Assembly: GCA_947579665.1 (NCBI GenBank)
Contig: OX388343.1
Location: 92,360,254 to 92,424,253 of the forward strand
Source of the DNA: Sympetrum striolatum
Taxonomy: Eukaryota; Arthropoda; Insecta; Odonata; Libellulidae
Direction of reading: 5' to 3'
Length of the DNA stretch: 64,000 nt
Every line of letters starts with the position of its first letter. Within the stretch, counting starts at the first letter, position 1. A program made the translations under genes and the position numbers. Shown piece by piece: positions 11,240 through 24,085 of the stretch. Under the pieces are notes generated by a model. It worked only from the letters and a program-made list of their open reading frames with translations, was not told the origin of the DNA and did no database searches.

Positions 11240-14200
11240 TTGGTAGAACTGCTTGAATTATCTGATTCTTTATCTCAAAAGTGGCTTCTCCTCTCCACTG
11301 AAAAGGATCATACAAGCGCCAAATTGATGGTGAAGCTTCAATTATTTCATCTTGACCATTTCCGGAGTCCATTTGCCAAGGCATTGAAATGGCCTTAGGA
11401 TCGCTCAATTAACTCGTTTAATTATTAGTCTGCGCTCGTGACTCCAGTCGAAAATCGAAATTTGAAGATTACGCTAAGGAGAAATTTTTATCTGGTATCA
11501 GAGAGGAAAGTTTAAATGACCGTGTGCACCCAAAAGTATGTTACAAAGAAATGATAGTTGTAGATTGATTCCCTAAAATAGTTCAGGTCTAAAGTCAGAT
11601 TATATGACTATTATGAAACCGCAAAATAAATGCTATTCAATCAAACAATATTTTTCGTCGACTTTGCTTATGAATTACAATATGAAGTACGATGAAGACG
11701 GAATAAGTTTGAATACTTGCAGTTTAATGTTTGAACGAGAGCAAAATAGGAATTCCCACTGTTCGTGCCGGAGGCTATCTACGGGCGAAATTTCGTTCAA
11801 AATTTGGATTATTTTTACCTCGTCGTCTCTATATAACTAGTCCATTAACTCACACTTATACTCTTCCGATCTATAATAAACATTCAATTCAATAACATAT
11901 CAAAAGTTTTTAGTTGAAAAATGTATAATCTATCATATGCAATATATATTATTCAAGTGTCATAGAATCATAATTATTTTGAAGCTATTTAAATTAGTTT
12001 GAAAGTATTTTAAATGGCTGTTTTGAAGCTTAATTTTCATTCGTTCATTAATTTTTTAGAAATCTAATTGAACGTGGTCATTTTTGTAATAATTTTTTAA
12101 AAACGACAAATGGAAGAACAAAAACCAACTGAGAAAGAAGTCAAAGAGTTTCCCTTTTCTTTTAAGTAGAAAATTCTCCCAATAATTGAAACGAATGTTA
12201 GTCTCAGAAGAGGCAACGGTCATTATCAAGGTCGTCTCTCACTTATGGATGAGTTTTAATACACATAAATTTAGTCGCAAATCAGGGTCGTATACATGAA
12301 CAAAGGGTCTACGCGTCATTTACCAAGGAAAGGCAAAAAGAAGATTCTCAAAATTTTGTAAAAACAGCTCTGTGGTAACAGATGGGAAATGATTGTTTGC
12401 CGAAATGAAAAAATTATACATTTTTCCGTTCATCGAATTAAGTTAGGAAGTTTGACAGATAAATAAAATTATAGAATTAAATCGTCGCAGGGATAATTAA
12501 TTTGTATAGAATATGATAATGACTACTGGAAACAGCATAGTTTCATAAATCAATAATTTCCGAAGTACATTCTTCATACCTTTTATACATAATGGGAATT
12601 AGTGGATATCGAATTAAAATTGAATAATGGCTCATAATGATTCGATGACTTCATCATCCTCGGTCCCACTGCTTCGTCTGAGCAATCGGAACGTTAATTA
12701 AAATTCTCAGGGCGATATGAGACTAGTAGGACATCAGCCAATCATTTGCTCCAATAAATATGGATTAGCCTAACAATACTCAGAAAGGAAATAAATTGAG
12801 GGAGACTTCTAGAGCCAACATGAAAATATCGTCGAATTGTCATATAGCCTATATGTTTCTCAGTATGTTTCATGAACTCACGAACTTTCACTCATGCACA
12901 TCGGAAGCAAATATGAATCACCGAAGAGAATTTGTGATGCTGTGTCAAACAAAGTCTATTACGGCTGAAAATGTAAGGTTAGTTTGAGTTAATTCGAGTC
13001 ATTTTAAACCTGAGGACATTCGGTACATGCATGCCATCAATCGAAAACATTAACATTTCGAGAAAATTGTCAAAATAATCGGTAGGTGTAATATACATGT
13101 ATATTTTAAGAAAGATTAAGACAATCATTTAGACCAACTTCGTACCCATTTCACAGGACAATTGTGATAAAAAAGGCGATGAGTCTGCATACAGGAGGGC
13201 ACAATACGTATCTCTCTCTCTATTTTAAGAGAGTTTCCCTATTTCAAGATTTGTGCCATGCAACTCCCGATCGCGTATGACGTGGTTTATGCGGCACTAA
13301 TAAAATCCGGTGAAGACCACTAATGGTGACATGAGAGGAAATTGCATTTGTAATAAATGGCGGAATACTTCCGTAAATTCGGAGGAATTTAGTGGGATAA
13401 GTGATTGTAAATGAAGTCCCAATGCTCCTGATGTCACATTGCCAGTGTGCTCGATTAGTTTCTTAACCCTTTTCTTGAAAATATACCGACTTAAACAAAT
13501 AGCGAGGCGAAATACATACTGAAGCTTTTAAGGAAAGAGAATTCCCTAGCTTTAATTTACGAAATTCTATCGATGTAGCAGATTGCTATGAATTTGTATA
13601 GCTATTTTCAATAAATTGTTCCTTTTTTAATAATATCTTATTTAAGTAAAAAAAAGTCATTTACGACTTCATATTTTGGCAGTGCAACTCTATATATTCG
13701 GAAATATTGTACATTGAATTTAAAAGATGTTTCCAGCAGAGGTTATGTAGAGGTATGTTAATTCTTAACTGATATTTTTGACACGGAAAGGTCATCTGTC
13801 AGCAAATTTCTTTACTATTTGTAGTTATGCTCGTCAAAATAATTTTTATTGGGCCAGTAATGTTGCAGATTTTATTCTTTCCAAATTAATTCCATAAAGA
13901 TTTCAGGAAACGAGCTTACTCAGTAAATTTTCTTGGCTTTATTGAAATGCTAACCGGTAAATAAGTTTTTCTGTTTCTTTTGCTTCAGTCTATAAGAATA
14001 TTGAAGGAAACGCAATCCTTAGATACTAAATTGAGTTAAATAAATTATTAATCTTTGGTTTAACTCAAATACCGTATGGGTGGTAATGAATATTTCTATT
14101 TACTATTGATATTCTTGCTATACAACTTGTATGGTTATTTTCTAGTCTTATATTCCTTAATATCTGTTCCCCCTTCATTTCGATAGTTATAATTGGGAAT

Positions 14201-14410
14201 GAGAGGTTTTTGTACGGTGGAAAAAATCGATGGAAGGTTGACAATAAAAGGATACGAGTCATCATTTTGCAGAATATTTGTTTTACTATTAAAATATAAC
14301 ATTTAAAAACGGCAAAGCACCTCACTTAAACAGTGACAATCTCTTATAAACATTCTCTGGCATCAATATATTCATAAAAACATAACAAACCAACTTACAA
14401 GTAAGCAACT
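11240..14410. other. Intergenic DNA, no gene seen
   Basis: AT-rich sequence between genes 3 and 4. Short open frames only, and no element recognised. Confidence 0.55.
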
Positions 14411-14416
14411 AAAAAT

Positions 14417-14422
14417 TTTATT
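14417..14422 (-). terminator. Polyadenylation signal of gene 4
   Basis: AATAAA on the minus strand, about 155 bases past the gene 4 stop codon. Confidence 0.65.
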
Positions 14423-14574
14423 GGGTTTTAGGTAAACCAAATGCTAATCAAAAGGGAAGATGATGATGAATCGGCAGGTGATGGAATGTTTAATAGAGAT
14501 AGTAACTAACGAGACATATATGTGAAATGGATAATGGACGCTTTCTAGGAACTGACTTAATTTTCTGACAAAGT

Positions 14575-16786
14575 TTAATGATGACCTCCTCCGTATCCAC
14601 CGCTGCCACCCCCAAAGCCGCCGCCATGACCTCCACCGATTCCACCTCCAAACCCTCCTCCGTAGCCTCCCCCGTGTCCACCTCCTAGACCTCCTCCTCC
14701 TCCGTGTCCACCTCCTAGACCTCCTCCAAATCCTCCTCCGTAGCCTCCCCCGTGTCCACCTCCTAGACCTCCTCCTCCTCCGTGTCCACCTCCTAGACCT
14801 CCTCCAAATCCTCCTCCTTGTCCACCTCCGTAGCCGCCCCCATATCCTCCACCTTCATGACCATGCGACTGTATGTAGACAGGGACCTTCTTAAGTACCG
14901 GGATTGGTTGAGGTACTGGGACCTTGATAGGGACAGAGACGGGATATGGAACGGGTTTTGGAATGTGGACTGGATAAGGCTGAGGGACGGGTACTTTGAC
15001 GGGAACTTGGACTGGGTAAGGAACCCTCTTCTCAACTGGGTAAGGGACAGGTTTCTCGATTGGGACGGGATATGGCTTTGCAACCGGAACTGGGTAAGGT
15101 TTTTCAACCGGGTAAGGTACAGGATGAGGCACGGGTACTTGGATATTCTTCACGACAGGTACAGGAACAGGGTGGGGTACTGGAACTGGGACTTCCTTGG
15201 TGATGGTAATAGTCTTTCCGTGTCCTCCACCGAATCCTCCGCCAAGACCACCGCCAAAGCCTCCTCCATGTCCTCCAACACCTAGTCCACCTCCGATACC
15301 ACCAAGCCCTCCTCCAAAACCACCATGGCCGCCACCGAATCCTCCTCCGAGACCTCCTCCGTGTCCACCCCCAAATCCTCCCCCTAGACCTCCTCCGAGG
15401 CCTCCTCCGTGTCCACCTCCAAATCCTCCTCCGAGACCTCCTCCGTGTCCACCCCCAAATCCTCCCCCTAGACCTCCTCCGAGGCCTCCTCCGTGTCCAC
15501 CTCCAAATCCTCCTCCGAGACCTCCATGTCCGCCTCCAAATCCTCCACCGAGACTTCCAAGGCCTCCTCCAAATCCTCCAAGACCGCCATGACCTCCACC
15601 TAGACTTCCTAATCCTTCGAGTCCTCCGCCGTGACCTCCTCCAAATCCGCCACCGAAACCTCCACCCAAACCACCTCCTCCGTGTCCAAGACCTCCTCCG
15701 TAGCCGAGACCGACAAGACCTCTTTTGTCCTGCTGCTTCTTGTCCTTCTTCTCATCCTCACAGGAAGAGTAGGCGACGAAGATAGCCAAGACGAGGGCTA
15801 CCGTCTATACATTGGATATATAAAATTCTCGTTAAAGTTTAGCCACATAAGAGATTTTCTCCTGCAATAACTAGAAACTTTTTTCTCTTTCATTCTATCT
15901 TTTGCATAAATTTTATGACACTAAGGCTGAATTATTTGAAGATTATGGAAAATTCCATAAGATACTTTTTTGTATTTGAATGAAAATTTCCAAATCGAAT
16001 TTCAGCAGCAATTAAACATATATTTTTGAAGATGAGAGTGACTATCAAATGAATGCTTTTTAAAGCCAATGAATACGAATAGTATGCTAAGGAAAACTTT
16101 TTGTTTAGATAAAACGATGGTTGTAATTGAAGATTACCTTCTGAAAAATATCAAAAATCCTTAATGATAATCCTTCTGACTAAAATGGGTCACAGATGAA
16201 GATATTTGCTTAAATTGTCCTAGAGCTGTAACCCCAAGGTTTAATAACTAGCGAGTTGGCACCACGTAAACATGATACCATTCTAAGAATTTTCTTGATC
16301 TCTAAGAAGTTATCATATTGATAAAAATCCGATCTATATATGTGTCCCACAATTCTTTCCACTTCCGTCTTGAAAATTAATTTTATATAAATAGTTCTTT
16401 ATCGACACATACTACCATGATCGGTCAGCAATGTTGAAAATAAAGATTATTGAGCATTGAGAAGAATTACAAGGCGACTTGAAAATGCCCACAAAGGGCG
16501 AAACGTCGAAGTTCTCCTAATTTTTAACCCGGTTAGAATCCCGAAAAGCGATCCTACTCAGTAGTCATCGGGAAAGCATAGATATTCTTAGAAAGCTAAT
16601 AATCTCGCAGAATTGTGGATGATATTCAGCTGCCCGTATTCTGAATGCGAGCGAACTTAGATGCACTTACGGAAAATCAACGCTCAACGAATAGGACAGA
16701 TGATTCTTACATGCACTACCATCCTAATAAGAATGCACAGCCATTAACCGAGAATCTGAATGAAGAAATCTTACCAGGAGCTTCAT
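14575..16786 (-). CDS. Glycine-rich plus PVPV cuticle/silk-like secreted protein, gene 4
   Basis: Exon 1 is 16,775-16,786 (MKLL, donor GTAAGA) and exon 2 is 14,575-15,804 (acceptor TATAG), giving 413 residues, the longest in the cluster. The signal peptide is MKLL then TVALVLAIFVAYSS. KKQQDKRGLVGLGYGG follows, then about 160 residues of GGGFGGGHGGGLGG repeats. The PVPV block (ITKEVPVPVPHPVPVPVVKN through YPVEKPYPVPVAKPYPV, about residues 200-310) comes next, then a Gly/His/Tyr tail ending SGGYGGGHH. The Gly repeats resemble glycine-loop cuticle and silk proteins; the core is the cluster's PVPV domain. Two perfect or near-perfect tandem duplications (84 and 78 bases, both multiples of three) show recent growth of the repeats. 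The 970-base intron holds a Penelope-like fragment. The annotated frame must start at MKLL, since the long frame has no nearby ATG. Confidence 0.87.
14663..14818 (-). repeat. 78-base tandem duplication in the gene 4 C-terminal Gly-rich tail
   Basis: Two near-identical 78-base units (26 codons of GGxGGGHGGG type) lie at 14,663-14,740 and 14,741-14,818. The reading frame is kept. Confidence 0.85.
15347..15514 (-). repeat. 84-base tandem duplication in the gene 4 N-terminal Gly-rich region
   Basis: Two 84-base units (28 codons) at 15,347-15,430 and 15,431-15,514 are identical as far as read by eye, and a third partial unit follows. The frame is kept. Confidence 0.85.
16471..16560 (+). mobile_element. 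Penelope-like element fragment with hammerhead-like core
   Basis: Inside the gene 4 intron, TTGAAAATGCCCACAAAGGG is followed by CGAAACGTCGAAG and a trailing ACCCGGTTAGAATCCCG. GCCC-ACAAA-GGGC forms a perfect short stem-loop directly before GAAAC, the layout of the hammerhead motif carried by Penelope-like retroelements. The catalytic CUGANGA box looks degraded (TTGAAAA). A second, better kept copy is at 42,576-42,685. Confidence 0.55.
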
Positions 16787-16835
16787 TGTTGCACCTGATG
16801 GTCAGACGTGATATTGGCGGAATCGGAAGCTGGAA

Positions 16836-16869
16836 TGATGATTTCGGACCCCCGCGAAACCTTTTTATA
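16836..16869 (-). promoter_or_regulatory. Core promoter of gene 4 (TATA + initiator)
   Basis: TATAAAAAGG at 16,860-16,869 on the minus strand, with a TCATTCC initiator whose A is at 16,836, 33 bases downstream of the first T. The plus strand is C/T-rich upstream (about 16,970-17,060), as it is upstream of genes 5 and 6. Confidence 0.75.
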
Positions 16870-17159
16870 GGAGGCTATCTTGATTTGCTTCGCTTCCCTC
16901 AACAATCACCTCTCCAAAAGCGTCCGATTTTAAACTTTCGCCTCTCACTGCCTTTCATCAAAACAGACCCCGGGGGCAGAATCAACCCTTGGCCGCCCCT
17001 CCCACTCCACCCCGCTCACTCGGTCATCAAAGGTCTTCTTTCTCTCATCTTCAGACGCCTTTCCCCTTTGGACTGCGTTGAGAAAGGAGATCACTTGCTC
17101 ATCCGCAATGAGAGGGTGACATTTTGGAGATTCCCCGTGTCCGAGGATTGACGGGGGAG

Positions 17160-19670
17160 TAAAGAGATACAAGTTGATTTTTATTAACGCCATTTTCGAA
17201 CTGTATTCATTTTTTTTCATTTTAATGTTTGACAAATTTTGCGAGATTTTCTTGACCAATTAAAAAAAATCAAAAATTTCACCGAATATCATTGAACTCA
17301 AACATTAGCCCTCTTTTAACTATTCAATACTAAATCTAAATAATTTGGAAGTTAAATCCTCATGTTCGACATGTATCAATTTTAACATTGATAATGAAGG
17401 AGTGTAATATTTAAAATCACCTGCTTCGCCTCTCGATCATTCTAACCGGTGAATTTTTTAATAGATATTTTTTCATTTAAACTTGGCCCTATAATTTTTG
17501 GTTCGAGATTTTCCTAAAGGGAGAGAGAGATCCTGATTTCCGACGATCTTCCAGATGTGGCAGAATAATTTCCAATCACAATTTTCGCGGAGAGTTTTTC
17601 GCTCGAAATCAATCATCCGAAATAAGCGAAAACGCGATGTCATATCTCCTGACATTTCGGGAACAGCTATTATAAAAGGTTAGTTGCAGTGATCCGTTTT
17701 TTCTTCAATATGCGCTTGCTTGCTTGCACTTGCGTGCACCGTAGAATACATTGCATTGAGGTGAAGAAAAAGCTCGAGACGAAAAAATTTAGAAAGCGCA
17801 CGCAGAGATAGATAACTTAAAAATCTCCCTGAAAGCGTTGGTACACAAATGGCGTTTCACATTGCCCAGCTTTCCTTCCGCAAACAATATTTGCTTCCTT
17901 CCTCTTCTCTCCGTGGTTTCCGAAAATTTGTCAGAAAAAAATTAAGTTAATGGACTTACAAGGAACGTGATCCTTGATGGTAAGTGAACAAGTATGCCTA
18001 AACGCATGTCGGGCGGAAATGCATTTTTCTCGTAGTGCTTAAAAACCTTATTCCTAAAACCTCTTATACGTATTCAGAAACTTTTAAGAAAGATTTTCCC
18101 CCAGTCGAATGTATACTATAACAGATCCTCGATCTTTGCGGCATGAAAACAGAGCTTCATATTTGTCGAGCATGAATTATGTTTTGAAATTAAATTGGAT
18201 TTAATTTTACGAATTTAATATATATAAGCACTTCCTTGGCAGGTGAAAGGGGATCGTCGCTGTCTAGCGTCATTTGTGCCAGAAATGTGTAACCTGAGTG
18301 AGGGATGACCTCTCAAATCTCGATATTTCAATGAAGATAGAATTTCATAATTTTGAATAAAAATGAATTATGCACTTTAATTTAAAAGAATGAAATATCT
18401 GAATGATAGCTTTTTCATTGAACTATAGCAAGAGAAAAAGCTTCGTAAATTTCCTTTGCATTGGTTATAGCGGAAAAAATATAATTGTTTAAATTACCAG
18501 ACATTTAAGGCTATTTAAAATTAAATAAGAAGGTTGTTTTTTTAAATAATAAAAGAAAAATAATTTCTGCACCATTAAAATCTCATTATCATACATTATA
18601 ACTTATAGACAAATTATGACTTCCACCGAACTACGCTGATGAACTACCATTTAGTTAAGATCAATCACAGTAAATCAATGATCATGTTTCACCTTCCAAT
18701 ATATTTATTTTCCCAATCTATAACTATAGAATCGATCTTAGAAATGTACACAATCTCTGCGAATAATAAATAAGTGAACGAAATTTCAGAGGATTACATC
18801 TGATTTCCATACTTTCGCCGAATAAAAGGGAAAGGATTGCTCTAGAAAGTCTGCGAGATGGACAGCGCGGGCGTGGGAGTCGGTTCGCAAAATCATCCCT
18901 CGAAAAAAACGGAGTTAATTGAGTTTCTTTCATACGACGCTGCCGTTCCTTGCCTAACGTCATCTGGTTGAAATCCAGCTGAAATCATCCTTAGCTTGCA
19001 AATCACAACTCTGTGCTCCCTTCACCGCTAACGTGTGCGAGGTACTTATTCCTCCTCGTCATGGCTTAGTCATAAATAAGGAGGGAGGGCGAGTCGAAGT
19101 GATCAAAATGTGTAGAGAAATGGGAAGTGAAGTGGAATATAACCTGGAGTGGACGACGCATCGGATATCACCCCATCATTGGCTAATATCTTTGCTGAAG
19201 CTAATTGGAATCGAGAGGTACGATTACAGTTATTTCACACGCAAGCCTCGCGTTAGTATCATAAGCAGACCATACACGACAGATTCGTCCGGCGTTACGA
19301 CATTCTTTGCTTTCTTTCAGCCCAACCTTTTCAATGAATTGGTGCGGTAGATGAGTGAGCTTTGTTTGACGTCCATTCGACTTCATCTCTTTCAACAGAG
19401 GTTATCGTATTTAAGTTGCGTGGTCACCAGCCACTCAGAAACTGTCCTCATTAATGGGGTCTAGTAATGGCGCTTGGACTCTTTTCACTTTCACCCATTA
19501 ACGGGAGATTTATTTCTGTCTTGTAGTAAAACTATCGATATAATGATATCTTATCTGTAGTATGCAGTGATTGAATTCCATTTTTTTTTTCAAATAATTA
19601 CCACGCTGTCATATATATTTGTTAATGGAGATCACCTAAAAAGTGTCTTACAGCAACACTCTTACAGGTG
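17160..19670. other. Intergenic DNA, no gene seen
   Basis: AT-rich sequence. A lone TATAAAAGG on the plus strand near 17,672 has no family-type mini-exon after it. No other structure was recognised. Confidence 0.5.
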
Positions 19671-19679
19671 ACTTCTAGA

Positions 19680-20515
19680 TTTTAGATTTAGATACATATA
19701 TACCCCGCGAGTCGCCAGAGGCGTATGGCAGGGGGTATAATACACCACCATTATTCATTCATCCCTATTAGCATCTCTAATAGCCTGGGGAAAAAACGAC
19801 CAAAAGTAATTATCCGTCCTCGCGATTACTTCCCTATAACGCTTCGTCGATGCCTCTCGGAGATCGCGTTCGCTCCTTATTGGCACTAACATTTCTCTCA
19901 CTTCGTCTATAAATTCTGAACGAATGAACTTTTCGAAAAGTTTCCGACGATATTCAGATCTTCTCATCTGTAGTGAATTCCAACCGAGGGACTCTATCAT
20001 TGCCGTAATGTTTCTATCAAACCTGAAATCCCCGCAAAGGAATCGGGTTGCTCTACGCTGAACCATCTCTAAATCTGAGACTAAACCTACTTCGTGTGGG
20101 TACCAAAACGCACAGCAGTATTCTAGACTCGGCCGAATAAGAAAACAGTAAGCTATTTCTTTGACTCTCGATGAGCATTCTCTCAACGTTCTACCAGTTA
20201 ATCTTTGCATTCTATTCGCTTTTCCTATCGCATCTCGAATATGTTCTTTCAAAGATAAGTTACTGCTAAACGTGACTCTTAGGTATTTGTTGTCGTGCAC
20301 TAACTCTAATGGATGCCCTGAAATTAGGTACTGCGCGGGAATTATGTTTGTGGAACACGTAAAATTCATGGTAACGCATTTATTTATATTTAAATCCAGC
20401 TGTTAATCTTTACACCATCCTGATATTACGTCCAGGTCGTTTTGAAGTACATTACAATCGTTTTCTGACTAAATCTCTCTGTATATCAGGGTATCATTGG
20501 CAAATAAAACTTTAT
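19680..20515 (-). mobile_element. 5'-truncated non-LTR retrotransposon (Jockey/CR1-like), 3' end
   Basis: The minus strand encodes the C-terminal part of a reverse transcriptase. It starts near 20,515 with FANDTLIY (degraded FADD catalytic motif) and continues through DLDVISGWC and an open frame 20,369-19,755 (204 residues). That frame has hallmarks such as HIRDAIGKANRMQRLTGRTL, RPSLEYCCAFWYP and LEMVQRRATRFL. Two in-frame stops lie upstream (after REI and after WCKD), so it is dead. The 3' tail carries a GC-rich GCGGGGTATATATG segment and ends in ATCTAAATC-type repeats typical of such elements. Confidence 0.85.
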
Positions 20516-20524
20516 TTTAATACT

Positions 20525-21280
20525 TTATTTATTTAAGTTTACGTTGCAAATTTTCCTCCTGGCCGGGTGGCTTATTACCGTTTTTCCTTTTTCTTCGTGA
20601 AATCTTAAAAAAATCAGATCTTTTTAAATATTCGTAAACGGATCGCAATAAAATTAAGAGCTCTAATTGTATTTTCTTTTAATTTCAATATTTCCTCTTA
20701 TACTGTTTTTTAATTAGGGTCAAGTAGTACTCTCATTTAGTATCTGCTTTAAATACTTATTTCCATATAAACTGACCCGTTTTATCTGATTTTATATTTA
20801 ATTGTTTGTAATATATTTATTTTAGATTTTAGCTAAAGAAAATGTGAGATTGTGGCATCTCACAAGATGTAGCCAAATTAATTTGAATGATTATCATTGA
20901 AATCTGATGCAACAATAATTTCCTTTTTGGCGGTTATTTTTCTCAATTTAGGATGCATGAATACATTTCCAAATTATAAAATATGATTTTATAACTTGCA
21001 ACTAAATTCCTATTTTCAAAGTTTCAATGTTAAAATTATCTGGCCATCTTATTTTTAGTAACTTGACACTATAATATACTTTATAAAAAATGTGATATAC
21101 TTCAACTATTCAAAATATAAATAATTTAATCATAAGCGTAATAAAAATTAGATAGAGTACCTTAGAGGACGAAAAGGTAACAAATCAATAGTACACCACT
21201 GTAACTCTACTTCACTCTAGACTTAGACTTTAGATTTTATATCAAAGTAATTCCCTTAAATAATATTTTTTAACTTTCTC
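20525..21280. other. AT-rich intergenic DNA, no gene seen
   Basis: Very AT-rich; nothing recognised. Confidence 0.55.
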
Positions 21281-21287
21281 AAATAAC

Positions 21288-21293
21288 TTTATT
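21288..21293 (-). terminator. Possible polyadenylation signal of gene 5
   Basis: Minus-strand AATAAA about 510 bases after the stop codon; no closer canonical signal was noticed. Confidence 0.5.
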
Positions 21294-21799
21294 GCAAAAA
21301 AATATCATACAAAAACAGTTTGAGCCTTTCAGGACATGAAATGCCAACACAAAGACCCTCAAATATATAAAGCACCCTCAAATATTTTGAACGATGTTAT
21401 TGATTTATCAAACTTGGAAAGCCTTTCCATTGACAGGCTCACAATCACGATAAGAATTCCAAAGAAGTAGTTTGGAATGGCAAAAGATGGAACCAAGTCT
21501 TAAACAAATAATACACCTAACGCTAAATGAATCCAGATCGATCGAAGAACGCGTATGAAAAATAAAGCTATGTACACTAAGGAAGCGTGGTGAAATGTTC
21601 CATTCCGTTTCATATCCTGAGGCGTAACATTAGGTCTGTTGATTTAAATGGGAATGTGAGAAGTCCTTGCAAAGTCGATGAATGGGTGGAGATTTCGATA
21701 CGATACGAAGAGACGGGCGAGGCTCCAGTTGTCTTCGCAGCACTTCGGAGAGATCTAGCGGGCGTTGAAATCTCCATGCAGGATATCAATGCGTAAATC

Positions 21800-24035
21800 T
21801 CAATAACTGAGGTAGCCCCCGTATCCCTCGTGTCCATGGAGGATGATGGGCACTGGCTTATGAATTGCAACCGGCTGAGGTACTGGAACCTTCACTGGAA
21901 CGTGAACGGGATAAGCGACAGGCTTCGGGACGTGGACAGGAACGGGATGAGGGACGGGGACCTTTACGGGAACGTGGACTGGGACAGGATAGGGCCTCTC
22001 GACGGTAACTGGGTAAGGCTTATCAACAGGTACGGGATACGGTTTTGGCACGACCACAGGGTAAGGCTTATCCACTGGGACGGGAACTGGTTGAGGGACG
22101 GGTACCCCAACGTGTTTGATGACGGTGTAAGGGACGGGATGTGGAACTGGATATGGAACCTCTTTGGTTATAGTGACGATTTTGTGTCCGTGTCCTCCCA
22201 GAGCAATTCCTCCGTGTCCATACTCTTCAATTCCGCCTCCAACAAGGTGACCGCCGTCGAAGTAGCCTCCGTGTCCAATGCCACCGTATCCTAGACCTAT
22301 CAGACCCCTTTTCTCTGGCTGTTTAGATTCTTGTTTAAGCTCTCCCGCGGAGACGAGAGATAAAGCAAGGGCTGCTAGCCAGGCTAATGTCTGTTGAGGA
22401 AGGGATCATGATAGAACTTAAATTAATTTTATAATAGCATGTGATTAAGACAACTTTTATAAAATTTATTTAAAGTATTCCGAGATAAAGTTCAAGAATG
22501 CTGTTAAACTTGCTGTTGCCGCTGTTATTCTACTTCCTAAAAACAGAGTATTCGGAAAGAGTAAATCGGGCAATAGTTGTAATCACCGATTTTATACATT
22601 TAAAATGTTCCAATTAAAAATGGAATGCTGTGAGAAGATAGTTCGTGAGGCTAATTCAATGAGAACCAATCAAAAATGTAAAGTTGGAAATATTATGGTC
22701 AATTTTTAAGGAAATCTTTAATTCTTAAAAATTTTAAAATCTTAAAATTCTATAAAATGTTTCAGCTTTCTTAAATTAATAAAGAACGTATCTGAGAATC
22801 AAATTTATCGAAATGGAAAACGTTAATCTCTTTTATGTCAGACCAGCTGGCGTTTTTGTGACTATCACTCCAAACTAAGCTAAAATAAAATTTCGCGCAT
22901 GGAAATTGGTACACGAAGGCTGAAATTCATTCCAATGAGTCCTTGAGTGATAATTTGTTGATACTACTTTAAATTAAGGAAATTGGTGTTTCTTGAAGAC
23001 TGTGTGTCATTTTGATATCAAATAAATAAACTATCTGTCTCCACTAAGAAAGTATCCGTTATTTACAATACAAAAAATTACCGCCTCAGTTGATATTTCT
23101 GAGCAAGTACTTAGTACTGGGTATTCTTGAGATAAATATATCAATAAGAAGATGTAAATGAGAAGGAAAAAGAAAAGGCTTTACTCTTATGTTATATCTA
23201 TTTTTTATTTTAATGTGTATGTCGAATTCCACCTTTTTTCAAACTCTCCAAACGAAAAAGTAACTTTCCTTTCTTCTTTATTTACTAACTTCGTATCCCT
23301 TTAGAGGAACATAATGAAATAAAATTTATTTCCTCTTATTGTTTTTTTCATTTGGCGTGAAGTGATTTAACTATCGTTTCAGATAGTTCTGAAACTTATA
23401 TCTATTTATGAATTCTTCCTTTTTAATTAGATATTATTTCAAAAGCCTAATGAACGAAGTAGACAGCGAAACCATATTTATTCAACTTATATTATGAATT
23501 AATTTTTTGTACATTCTTATAAAATTGTAGCTCACTTAATCCTGCCTAATGTATTTCCTCCTGATGGCTTCTGAAGAATTTCAGCAAAACCTTCACGCAA
23601 TCTAGCAACACTTCCGTAATTCTGTCGAGACGGAAAATGTGCGGAATAAATTCTTACCGCGCGTTTCCATAACTATTTAATTTCGCATTTTTCAACCCCA
23701 CGTCCAAGGAATACACTTTCCCCTCACTCTCATTACGAAAATGATATGTATTGAAAGATCTATTGCCATCCGCGGACGCCAGGAGAAAGCAAAAGCATTT
23801 TTCCCGAGCATCAAAAGTGGACTTTCATTTGTTCCGGAGAGTTTTCAACGCTTGCCTCGACAACGCGTTCCTTTTCCGAAAGAAAAAAGCAGCTCCATGA
23901 GGAAACGGAAGCCGGTTCCCAAAGAATATGCTTTTGTTTTTCGACGTTTCATCCCGCGAACGTAACCTTAGCTATAAAAAGAGTTCAAAACGCTTTTTTT
24001 TCTCTCTCTCAGCGTCCACTCACCTGAAACTTCAT
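21800..24035 (-). CDS. PVPV/PYPV-rich secreted cuticle-like protein, gene 5
   Basis: Exon 1 is 24,024-24,035 (MKFQ, donor GTGAGT) and exon 2 is 21,800-22,390 after an AACAG acceptor, giving 200 residues, the shortest complete member. The signal peptide is MKFQ then TLAWLAALALSLVSAGEL. SKQPEKRGLIGLGYGG follows, then a Gly/His linker and KIVTITKEVPYPVPHPV. Units of PVDKPYPV and YPVHVPVKVPVPHPVPVHV run to a brief tail ending HGHEGYGGYLSY. Unlike genes 2, 3, 4 and 6 it has almost no Gly-rich C-terminal tail. The 1633-base intron is the longest in the cluster. The start is set by the promoter at 24,119 and by the shared mini-exon pattern; the open frame in exon 2 extends upstream without a Met. 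Confidence 0.85.
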
Positions 24036-24085
24036 GGTATCAAGGATCTCCCTTCGTCGCTTCTAACAGGTATTGTTTGTAACGA

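Noticed and set aside
14818..15592. Long open frames on the strand opposite gene 4 (Pro-rich and Asp/Arg/Trp-rich)
   Set aside because: They are reverse-complement shadows of Gly-rich and PVPV codons (GGN and CCN/GTN runs avoid stops on the other strand). The same shadows appear opposite genes 2, 3, 5 and 6. None has a signal peptide, promoter or splice structure.
16645..17259. Frames of 168 (plus) and 104 (minus) codons over the gene 4 promoter
   Set aside because: They overlap the well-supported exon 1 and TATA box of gene 4 and have no recognisable domain.
17672..17800. Isolated TATAAAAGG on the plus strand as a seventh cuticle gene promoter
   Set aside because: No Met-Lys mini-exon with a GT donor follows within 100 bases, and no PVPV exon lies downstream on the plus strand.
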